A stretch of 64,000 nucleotides of DNA. It comes from Streptomyces natalensis ATCC 27448 (GTDB lineage: Bacteria; Actinomycetota; Actinomycetes; Streptomycetales; Streptomycetaceae). The translations under genes were made by a program, and so were the position numbers. This document shows positions 57,160 through 64,000 of the stretch, piece after piece (position 1 is the first letter of the stretch; every line of letters begins with the position of its first letter). The DNA is taken from positions 186,001 to 250,000 of the forward strand of contig NZ_JRKI01000063.1 of the NCBI RefSeq assembly GCF_000935125.1. Direction: 5' to 3'. Under the pieces are notes generated by a model. It was given only the letters and a program-made list of their open reading frames with translations. It was not told where the DNA came from and did no database searches.

Positions 57160-59442
57160 GTGGGCGACGAGGTCGAGATGGACGGCAAGGAGGGCAGGCT
57201 GCTCGCCGGCCGGTACCGGCTCGCCGATGTTCTCGGCCGGGGCGGCATGGGCACCGTCTGGCGGGCCCGCGACGAGGTCCTCGGCCGTACGGTGGCGGTC
57301 AAGGAACTGCGCTTCCCCGGCGGGGTCGAGGAGGACGAGAAGCGCCGCCTGATCACCCGTACGCTGCGCGAGGCCAAGGCGATCGCCCGGATCCGCAACA
57401 ACGGCGCGGTGACGGTCTATGACGTCGTCGACGAGGACGACCGGCCGTGGATCGTGATGGAGCTGGTCGAGGGCCGCTCCCTGGCCGAGCTCGTCCGCGA
57501 CGACGGCCCGCTCGCCCCGCGCCGCGCCGCCGAGGTGGGCCTGGCGATCCTCGACGTGCTGCGCGCCGCGCACAGCGAGGGCATCCTGCACCGCGATGTG
57601 AAGCCGTCCAACGTCCTGATGTCCGACGACGGCCGCGTCGTCCTCACCGACTTCGGCATCGCCCAGGTCGAGGGCGACCCCTCCGTGACCTCCACCGGCA
57701 TGCTCGTCGGCGCGCCCTCGTACATCTCCCCGGAGCGGGCCCGCGGCCACAAGCCCGGCCCGCCCGCCGACATGTGGTCGCTGGGCGGCCTGCTGTACGC
57801 CTGCGTCGAGGGCCATCCGCCGTACGACAAGGGCTCGGCGATCGCCACGCTGACGGCGGTGATGACCGAGCCGGTCGAGCCGCCCAAGAGCGCCGGTGCG
57901 CTGGAGGACGTCATCTACGGCCTGCTGGTCAAGGACCCGGCGGGACGGCTCGACGACGCGGCCGCGCGGGCGCTGCTGCTGGAGGTCGTGCACGGCCCCA
58001 CGGAGACCGAGCCGCCGGCGGATGCGACGCGGGCGATGGCGCTGCCGACGGTCCCGGGGGAGCGGACGGCCAAGCCCAGGGCGACGAAGCCGAAGGCACC
58101 GGCCAAGCAGAGCGCCAAGACCGCGGCGAAGGCCGCGCCGAAGGCCAAGGAGACGCGCAAGCCGAAGGAGAAGCCCGGGGGAGGGGCTGGGGCTGCGGCC
58201 GGAACCGGGGTCGCCGGGAAGTCGGGTGCCGCCGCCAAGAAGGCTGCCGCGGGATCGGGCTCGGCTGCGGGGTCGCCTTCGACCTCCTCCCCGTCCTCTT
58301 CCCCGTCCTCTTCCCCGTCCTCTTCCTCGGCATCCGGTTCCGGCTCGGCCGCCTCGTCGGAGAAGTCCGCGGCCCGCCCCGGTAACAAGCCCGCGGACCG
58401 GACCGTCCCCCATGGCCACAAGGGCATGGGAGGTACTCCCACGCCCGCCGGACCCGGCAGTACGGACGCATCCGACACCGCGTCCGCCTCCGGCACCCGT
58501 ACCGCGGCCGCCGACCGTAACGCGGCCCGCTCCGGTTTCGACGCCGATGCCGCCAAGGAGCGGGTGCGCGGCGCGCTCCGGTCCGTCCGCAACGCCGCCG
58601 CCGCGGCCCGCAGCGAGTCCAGACCCGGTGACGGGGGCCGACCCGTTCCGCGTGCCTCGGTGACCGACGTCGTACCGCGGCGCACGCTGATCATCGCGGC
58701 CGTGGTCGTCGCCCTGCTGATCCTCGGCACGATCCTGGCCCTCGCGCTCAGCGGAAGCGATACGGCCAACGGCGCCGACGCCACCAAGAACGGCAAGGCA
58801 CGCCACACCGCCCGCCTGAAGGACGCCAAGGGCACGCCGGATGCCTCCACGGGCGATCCGGGGGACGAACAGTCCGGCCAGTCGGGAGGACAGTCGCCGG
58901 GCACCGGCGCGGGCGACGGCAAGGGCGGCGACCAGGGCGGTGCCGACGACGGCGGCAAGGACGGTGGCAAGAGCGGCAAGGCCCTGCCGGCCGGCTTCGC
59001 GCCCGTCTCCAACGGCCGTTTCCACTTCACCGCCGCGATGCCGAAGGGCTTCACACAGACCGGCACCGCGGGCGAGGGCTCCGGCGCCATATACAGCTCC
59101 GGCGGCGGATTCCCGCGCATCCAGATCGACTACAACGCCAAGCCGGGCGCTGATGCGGCGGCCTCATGGCGCGATCTGGAGCGGGCCGTGAGCCGCTCCA
59201 CCCCCGGCTACCACCTCCTCGGCATCAAGACCGTCGAGTGGCGGGGCTATCCGACCGTCGCGGACTGGTCGTTCACCTACGAGAAGGACGGCCAGAAGCT
59301 GCGCGTGCTCGACCGCGGCTTCCGGGCGGACGACCAGCACGGCTACGCGATCATGATCACGTGCAGGGCCGACGCCTGGTCGGACAAGGAGTGCCGACAG
59401 CTGCGCGACACGGCGTTCCGGACCTTCGCGGTGAAGGACTGA
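57160..59442 (+). CDS. Transmembrane Ser/Thr protein kinase
   Basis: The 760-residue protein has a cytoplasmic Hanks kinase domain (about 15-275). The glycine loop is GRGGMGTVW (26-34), followed by catalytic Lys48 in VAVKELR, Asp146 in LHRDVKPSN and Asp164 in TDFGIAQ, with APSYISPERA after it, so it should be active. A Lys/Ala/Ser-rich linker (about 290-505) contains a perfect 12-base tandem repeat. One transmembrane helix (about 509-531) and an extracellular domain (about 610-760) follow. GTG at 57160 has GAGGGG 5 bases upstream; an earlier TTG start is unlikely. No PASTA repeats are seen. Confidence 0.93.
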   Translation: MGDEVEMDGKEGRLLAGRYRLADVLGRGGMGTVWRARDEVLGRTVAVKELRFPGGVEEDEKRRLITRTLREAKAIARIRNNGAVTVYDVVDEDDRPWIVMELVEGRSLAELVRDDGPLAPRRAAEVGLAILDVLRAAHSEGILHRDVKPSNVLMSDDGRVVLTDFGIAQVEGDPSVTSTGMLVGAPSYISPERARGHKPGPPADMWSLGGLLYACVEGHPPYDKGSAIATLTAVMTEPVEPPKSAGALEDVIYGLLVKDPAGRLDDAAARALLLEVVHGPTETEPPADATRAMALPTVPGERTAKPRATKPKAPAKQSAKTAAKAAPKAKETRKPKEKPGGGAGAAAGTGVAGKSGAAAKKAAAGSGSAAGSPSTSSPSSSPSSSPSSSSASGSGSAASSEKSAARPGNKPADRTVPHGHKGMGGTPTPAGPGSTDASDTASASGTRTAAADRNAARSGFDADAAKERVRGALRSVRNAAAAARSESRPGDGGRPVPRASVTDVVPRRTLIIAAVVVALLILGTILALALSGSDTANGADATKNGKARHTARLKDAKGTPDASTGDPGDEQSGQSGGQSPGTGAGDGKGGDQGGADDGGKDGGKSGKALPAGFAPVSNGRFHFTAAMPKGFTQTGTAGEGSGAIYSSGGGFPRIQIDYNAKPGADAAASWRDLERAVSRSTPGYHLLGIKTVEWRGYPTVADWSFTYEKDGQKLRVLDRGFRADDQHGYAIMITCRADAWSDKECRQLRDTAFRTFAVKD
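58291..58326 (+). repeat. Perfect 12-base tandem repeat in kinase linker
   Basis: CCGTCCTCTTCC occurs three times in succession (58291-58302, 58303-58314, 58315-58326) and encodes Ser-Pro-Ser-Ser-type steps in the linker. It is a likely length-variable microsatellite. Confidence 0.8.
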
Positions 59443-59619
59443 CGCACGCGGCGCGGGAGGCCGGGTGGTGTCCGTCGGCGCCGACCCGGTCAGGTGCCGA
59501 TGTGTCATGTGCCGACACGGTGCGGGGCCGGTGTCAGTCCCGCCCCGTATCGTGAGACACACCAGAACGGTCCGTACGCATGAACGCCGTACGCCTGAGC
59601 GCGCTGTTGGGGAGGCGTC

Positions 59620-62310
59620 GTGGACGAGTACGCGGGAAGAGTGCTCGCCGAGCGCTACCGCCTGCCGCTGCGGCCCCCGGGTGAGGACGACGTCGCCGAG
59701 ACCCGCGCCTTCGACACCTACAGCGGGCAGGAGGTGCTGCTGCGTCAGGTGCCGCTGCCGGAGGTCGTGGAGGCGGAGTTCCTCGGCGGCCCCGAGGCGT
59801 CCACCGGTGCCGGTGCGCCCAGGGGGACGGGCGGGGGCACGGGGACGGCCGACCGCAGCCCCCGCGATCCCGTCGTACGCCGCGCCCTCGACGCCGCGAC
59901 CGCGGCCGCGCGGCTGCCCGACCACCCCCTCCTCGACCAGGTCTTCGACGTCTTCGCGCAGGACGGCGGCCTGTGGATCGTCGGCGAACTCATCCGCGCC
60001 CGCCCGCTGTCCGCGCTGCTCGCCGACCGACCGCTGAGCCCGCATCGCGCCGCGGAGATCGCCGCCGACGTCCTCACCGCCCTGCGCGCCCTGCACGCCC
60101 ACGGCTGGCTGCACCGCAACATCACCGCCCGTACGGTCCTGGTCTGCGACGACGGGCGGGCCGTCCTGACGGGCCTGGCGGTGGGCGCGGCCCAGGAGGC
60201 GCTGTGCGGGTACGAGGTCATCCCGGGCGACGGTGCGCCTGACAGTGACACCCCCGAGGGCCCCGCCGCGGCGCGCCCCGAACCGGCCGATCTGCCCGCG
60301 CCGCGCCGGGCGCCGCACGCGGAGGGCGGCGTTGGTGCCGAGCCGGGGGGCGAGCCCGGGGACGGGCCCGTTGCCGAGGCCGGGGACGAGCGCGGTGGCG
60401 AGCCCGGCGTGCGGCTCACCAAGGCCGCGCCGACGGGGCTGGCCGCCGAGCGCGCGGGGCAGACGCGGCTCCAGATCGTCGGCCCGGTCACGGAACGGTG
60501 GGCACCGGAGCAGACGGGGTGGATCGACGGGCGGGCGGAACGGGTTGACGGGCGGGAGGAATGGGCCGGGGACGCGCATGACAGGGGTGGCTGGTCTGCG
60601 GGCGACTGGTCTGCGGGCGACTGGCGCGAGGGCGACTGGCGCGAGGCGGAGGAACCCGAGGCCGAGGAACCCGAGGCGGAGGAACCCGAGGCCGAGGAGC
60701 GGCTGACGGACGTCCCTCAGCCTCGCCTCCCGGGCTCCCACCTCCCGGGCGCCCGCCTTCCTGAATCCCATCTTCCTGACTCCCACTTCCCTGACTCCCG
60801 CCTCCCGGATCAGCAATCCCCGGACGCCTCCCCCTCGGGTCCCTACCCCTCGGGCCCTCAACTTGCCCACAAGCATGACCAGTTGGGGAGCATCGGCACC
60901 ACCCCCGGCCCCGCCACCGACCTCTGGGCGGTCGGCGCCCTCCTCTTCCGCTCCGTGCAGGGCCGCGCCCCCTTCCCCGAGGAGAGTGCCGCCGAGCTGG
61001 CCCGGCTGGTCCGTTCGCGGCCCCCTGCCCCGGCCCCCGCCGACGTCTGCGGTGAGGACCTGCCGCTGCTGATCGCCGAGCTCCTCCGCCGGGACCCCGC
61101 CCGGCGCCCCGGTATCGAGGAGCTGCGCGACCGGCTGCGCGCGCTGATCCGTACGGCACCGGAGCCGGAGATCGGCCGCCGCCTGGTCACCGTTCCGGCT
61201 CTGGAGCGGGGCGGCGACCCGCGGCGGCTGCCGATCGTGCGGCGCCGCGGCGAGCTGGTCCGCCGGGGCCGGCGCAAGAAGGACCGTCCCCGCCAGGAGC
61301 AGCAGCAGCCGTGGCGTCCGCAGACGGGCCGGCCCGCCGCGCCGCCGCAGGCCGCCCCCGTACCCCGCCCGCGCCCGCCCCGTCCCCCGAAGCAGGAAAA
61401 GCCGTCGAAGCCGCCGCGCCGGCCGGCCATGGCCAAGCCGCCGCGATCTGCCCGGAGTTCGGGTCCGCCGTCGTTGCGGGGCGATCTTTACGAGGACCAG
61501 CAGTTGCTCGTCCAGGTGGGCATGGAGACGTCCGCCCGGCAGTCGCGTTCGGCCTGGGACGAGGACGACGCCCGGCCCCCGGGTGGCCGCGGTCCGCGCC
61601 ATCTCGGCCGCCTGCTGCTCGCCCTGGTCCTGTTTCTGCTGGTGGGCGCCTTCGCCTATGCCATGGTCTTCCTCCCCAAGGCGGGCGAGGAGGCCAGGGG
61701 CGGGCCGGGCGGTTCGCAGAGTACGGGTGTCTCGGGCGCGGCATCCGGCGGCACCCGGGCCCCCACCGACGGTCAGGGCACCAGCCAGGGGCAGGACCAG
61801 GGCCAGGACGGCGGTCCGGGCGGCACCCAGGCCCCCCAGCCCACCCCGCCCCCGCCCGCCGCCCCGGGCTACACGCTCCGCAACGACCCCGAGGGCTTCC
61901 AGGTGGCGGTCCGCCAGGGCGCGCAGCGCCGTGCCAAGAACGCCCAGGGCCAGGTCCGTTACCTGGACGGCGACTACGAGCTGCTGATCGTGCCGGGCCG
62001 CGACACCACCGCCCACTTCGGCGCGGATCCCATGGCCTACCAGCTCGACAAGGAGGGCGAGCTGACCCCGTCCCGTGCCTCGGGCTGGTCCTCGTCCTCC
62101 GGTCTGCGCCGTGTCGACGTCGGCAAGACGGCCATGGCCGAGGGCACCTTCACCTGGAGCGACTCCAGCGGCCGCAAGGTCTACGTCCGCAACCTCGCCA
62201 TGATCCACAACGGCCGCTACCACCTGGTCCTGGTCATCGGCCCCGACACCGACCGCCGCGAGGTGGACCGCCGCTACGAACAGGCGACGAGCACCTACGA
62301 CCCGCGGTGA
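59620..62310 (+). CDS. Kinase-like membrane protein, predicted pseudokinase with repeat insert
   Basis: The 896-residue protein has a kinase-like domain that has lost the catalytic residues: the VAIK Lys is Arg42 (EVLLRQVPL), HRD is HRN with Asn167 (LHRNITART), and DFG is GLA (Gly185). About 250 residues separate the DFG position from DLWAVGALLF (about 434), where about 45 are usual, and this insert contains three pentapeptide-repeat blocks. A basic Pro-rich linker, a transmembrane helix (about 665-686) and an extracellular domain (about 749-896) follow. GTG at 59620 has GGGGAGG upstream. It lies 177 bp after the active kinase, whose extracellular domain looks related. Confidence 0.87.
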   Translation: MDEYAGRVLAERYRLPLRPPGEDDVAETRAFDTYSGQEVLLRQVPLPEVVEAEFLGGPEASTGAGAPRGTGGGTGTADRSPRDPVVRRALDAATAAARLPDHPLLDQVFDVFAQDGGLWIVGELIRARPLSALLADRPLSPHRAAEIAADVLTALRALHAHGWLHRNITARTVLVCDDGRAVLTGLAVGAAQEALCGYEVIPGDGAPDSDTPEGPAAARPEPADLPAPRRAPHAEGGVGAEPGGEPGDGPVAEAGDERGGEPGVRLTKAAPTGLAAERAGQTRLQIVGPVTERWAPEQTGWIDGRAERVDGREEWAGDAHDRGGWSAGDWSAGDWREGDWREAEEPEAEEPEAEEPEAEERLTDVPQPRLPGSHLPGARLPESHLPDSHFPDSRLPDQQSPDASPSGPYPSGPQLAHKHDQLGSIGTTPGPATDLWAVGALLFRSVQGRAPFPEESAAELARLVRSRPPAPAPADVCGEDLPLLIAELLRRDPARRPGIEELRDRLRALIRTAPEPEIGRRLVTVPALERGGDPRRLPIVRRRGELVRRGRRKKDRPRQEQQQPWRPQTGRPAAPPQAAPVPRPRPPRPPKQEKPSKPPRRPAMAKPPRSARSSGPPSLRGDLYEDQQLLVQVGMETSARQSRSAWDEDDARPPGGRGPRHLGRLLLALVLFLLVGAFAYAMVFLPKAGEEARGGPGGSQSTGVSGAASGGTRAPTDGQGTSQGQDQGQDGGPGGTQAPQPTPPPPAAPGYTLRNDPEGFQVAVRQGAQRRAKNAQGQVRYLDGDYELLIVPGRDTTAHFGADPMAYQLDKEGELTPSRASGWSSSSGLRRVDVGKTAMAEGTFTWSDSSGRKVYVRNLAMIHNGRYHLVLVIGPDTDRREVDRRYEQATSTYDPR
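60589..60831 (+). repeat. Three 15-base-period repeat blocks in the pseudokinase gene
   Basis: Block 1 has Trp codons at 60592, 60607, 60622 and 60637 (GDWSA/GDWRE units). Block 2 has GAACCCGAGG(C)CGAG-type units at 60652, 60667 and 60682 (EPEAE). Block 3 has Leu/Phe-Pro-Xaa-Ser-His units at 60727, 60742, 60757, 60772, 60787 and 60802. All three keep a 15-base period but encode different pentapeptides. Confidence 0.85.
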
Positions 62311-62389
62311 TGTGCGCACCACGGATGGGCCCTCGCACCCCAGGTGTCCCGCCCGCCCCGAGCGACCCGTGGGGTGACACGATGCCCGT

Positions 62390-62980
62390 ATGACGAGAGA
62401 AGCCGGGAACACCGCGCAGGACCGGGCCCAGGACCGGACCCGGACGGCCGCCGACTTCACCACCTGGCCGTCCGCGGCCCCGGTGCACGACGAACTGCTG
62501 GCGGCGAAGACCTCGGTGTACGACCCGGCCGGGTTGCGCTGTTCGCAGCCGGTGCCCGAGGCGGAGAGCGCCGAGTACGCGGCGCACTCCTTCACCGTGG
62601 ACGGGCGGGAGGTCCGGTTCCGGGCGGCGAAGACCACGCCGACGAAGACCGGCCAGTTCGTCACGGTGTGGAAGCGCCGCGACGGCGGGCCGATCGAGCC
62701 GTACGGCATCGAGGACCCCGTCGACCTGTTCGTCATCAGCACGCGCGAGGGGGAGCACGTCGGGCAGTTCGTCTTCCCGTGCGAGGTGCTGGCGGCCCGG
62801 GACATCGTCTCGCGCAACGGTTCCGGCGGAAAGCGGGGCATTCGCGTCTACCCGCCGTGGGCGATGACCACCAGCCGCCAGGCCCGCGCCACGCAGAAGT
62901 GGCAGGTCGAGCACTTCCTGCCGGTCCCCGCCCCCGCCCCCGCCGACCCAGCCCACACGCGACGGCTCTACCGCGCCTAG
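62390..62980 (+). CDS. MepB family protein
   Basis: This 196-residue protein resembles MepB of Staphylococcus and its actinobacterial homologues, a family of unclear function. Typical segments are RFRAAKTTPTKTGQFVTVWKR, EPYGIEDPVDLFVIS and GQFVFPCEVL, then KRGIRVYPPWA. The N-terminal 25 residues are polar and unconserved. A CACGAT word lies 6-8 bases before the ATG with no SD. It is convergent with the AlkZ-like gene. Confidence 0.85.
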   Translation: MTREAGNTAQDRAQDRTRTAADFTTWPSAAPVHDELLAAKTSVYDPAGLRCSQPVPEAESAEYAAHSFTVDGREVRFRAAKTTPTKTGQFVTVWKRRDGGPIEPYGIEDPVDLFVISTREGEHVGQFVFPCEVLAARDIVSRNGSGGKRGIRVYPPWAMTTSRQARATQKWQVEHFLPVPAPAPADPAHTRRLYRA

Positions 62981-63060
62981 GGGGCGCCGGGCCACGCCCA
63001 GCCCGAGAGACGCCCGGCCTGCGCCATCCCGTACCGCGCCCCCACGCCCCCACGGCAGGG

Positions 63061-64000
63061 CTACCGGCTCAACTCCCGCTCCAACGGCGTCCGGAAGCGG
63101 GGCGTGACCCGTACGTCCCGTACCCACCCCGCCAGCCGCGCCGCCTCGGTCTCCACCGCCGCCGCGGCTTCCCGTCCGCCCTCGTCCGACAGCAGCCGCC
63201 AGGCGATCTCGCCGTCCGGGCGCTGGGCCCAGCCGCCGATGATCCGGCCGTTCCACCACACCGTCGGGCCGATGTTGCCGCTGCGGTCGAAGAGGCGGGG
63301 CACATGACCGGGGTCGAGGTACCAGTCGCGGGACTTCCAGCCCATGGCCGTCGGGTCGAGTGCGGGCAGCAGGGCGGCCCAGGGGTCGGGCGCGGCGACG
63401 GGGGCGAGGTCGTCGGGGAGGGCCAGCCCGGGGCGGCCGTCCTCCAAGGTCACCTCGACGGCATCGGTGGCGGCCACCGCCCGCCGGGTGTCGGTCAGCG
63501 TCCAGCCCGTCCACCACTTGAGGTCCTCGACGGTCGCCGGCCCGTACGCGGCGAGCCAGCGGCGGGCGAGTGCGGCGCGGGCCTCGGCGGGGGGCGGGGC
63601 GGGCAGTTCGGCGAACGGAGTGCCGGGGATCCAGCGGAAGGAACTGCTGGTCCAGCCCCCGCGCGGCCGCCCCCGCCGGATCTTCCCCTCGGCCGCCAGC
63701 ACCCGCAGGATCCGGCTGGAGACGGCGACCGTGGCCTCGTACGGCTTGCCGGGGGACTGCACGATGGTGTCGCGCAGATCGGGCACGTCGACGGCGAGAT
63801 CCGCCGCGGCCGCCTGCCCCCGGGCGGCCAGGGCGGTAAGCGTCTTCGCCTCCACCTCCGCCAGCCGCCGCTCGTCCCAGCCGGGCAGGCCACCGATGAC
63901 CCACCGCGTCATATCGCGCCGCTCCTTGGCGGCGATGGCCCCCGCCGTGGACGAGGCCACCACCGGCGCGAACGCGGCACCGACCGCGAAGAGCGTACGG
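63061..64000 (-). CDS. Winged-helix DNA-binding (AlkZ-like) protein, 5' end outside window
   Basis: The minus-strand frame is open from the window edge to TGA-equivalent stop at 63061-63063, so only the C-terminal 312 or so residues are visible. The region RTLFAVGAAFAPVV at the edge, then ERRDMTRWV and DPTAMGWKSRDWYLDP, matches AlkZ/HTH_42 proteins, which include DNA glycosylases for interstrand cross-links. An internal GTG at 63963 exists but the open frame upstream still aligns with the family, so it is treated as partial. Function by homology only. Confidence 0.82.
   Translation of the reverse strand, partial: RTLFAVGAAFAPVVASSTAGAIAAKERRDMTRWVIGGLPGWDERRLAEVEAKTLTALAARGQAAAADLAVDVPDLRDTIVQSPGKPYEATVAVSSRILRVLAAEGKIRRGRPRGGWTSSSFRWIPGTPFAELPAPPPAEARAALARRWLAAYGPATVEDLKWWTGWTLTDTRRAVAATDAVEVTLEDGRPGLALPDDLAPVAAPDPWAALLPALDPTAMGWKSRDWYLDPGHVPRLFDRSGNIGPTVWWNGRIIGGWAQRPDGEIAWRLLSDEGGREAAAAVETEAARLAGWVRDVRVTPRFRTPLERELSR

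Noticed and set aside
59164..62841. 1225-residue open frame antisense to the pseudokinase
   Set aside because: It spans three genes on the other strand, and its repeats simply mirror the 15-base repeats; no start signal.

Overview
The window is high-GC actinobacterial DNA, almost certainly the chromosomal core of a Streptomyces or very close relative. Evidence is the very high GC with strong third-position G/C bias, frequent GTG starts, the developmental pair whiD/bldM, a sigma-BldN promoter, paired HrcA (CIRCE) boxes in front of groES-groEL1, and an intergenic repeat familiar from Streptomyces genomes. Gene order alr-tsaE-tsaB-rimI-tsaD-groES-groEL1-whiD-sigD-guaB-guaB3 matches the equivalent mycobacterial region as I remember it.

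1-18995: translation, secretion and cell-envelope core. It opens inside rplE and runs through the spc/alpha ribosomal cluster (rpsN, rpsH, rplF, rplR, rpsE, rpmD, rplO, secY, adk, map, infA, rpmJ, rpsM, rpsK, rpsD, rpoA, rplQ) to truA. Then come a membrane-anchored hypothetical, an ABC-F ATPase, rplM-rpsI, glmM, a DUF389 membrane protein and coaA. Several strong hairpins punctuate the ribosomal cluster. rpsN, rpmJ and rpsD are all of the cysteine-rich, zinc-binding kind.

19274-33285: a small acidic protein, a lone TnpB-like RuvC protein wedged against glmS, then glmS, acpS, nnrD, an L,D-transpeptidase, alr, an alpha/beta hydrolase and the t6A tRNA-modification genes tsaE, tsaB and tsaD with rimI. 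Between tsaE and tsaB lie a small protein with a possible iron box and a secreted L,D-transpeptidase-like protein that has lost its catalytic motif. GlmM, GlmS and Alr together feed peptidoglycan precursor synthesis.

33309-46614: a THUMP-like methyltransferase, a NodB-like lipoprotein, an FtsW/RodA protein and HrcA-controlled groES-groEL1. A more accessory block follows: SnoaL-like protein, 2-hydroxyacid dehydrogenase, DUF2264 protein, SDR, MOSC protein and a LysR regulator.

46892-53454: the sporulation and purine block, with whiD and bldM divergent, then sigD, guaB and guaB3, and a UDP-sugar dehydrogenase homologue whose catalytic Cys is Ala.

53673-64000: glpD, a serine-hydrolase lipoprotein, an apparently active Ser/Thr kinase, a pseudokinase with a large pentapeptide-repeat insert, a MepB-like protein and an edge-truncated AlkZ-like winged-helix protein.

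No rRNA, tRNA or CRISPR array was seen. The most interesting loci are the kinase/pseudokinase pair, the zinc-ribbon-less TnpB next to glmS, and three enzyme homologues that lack their catalytic residues.
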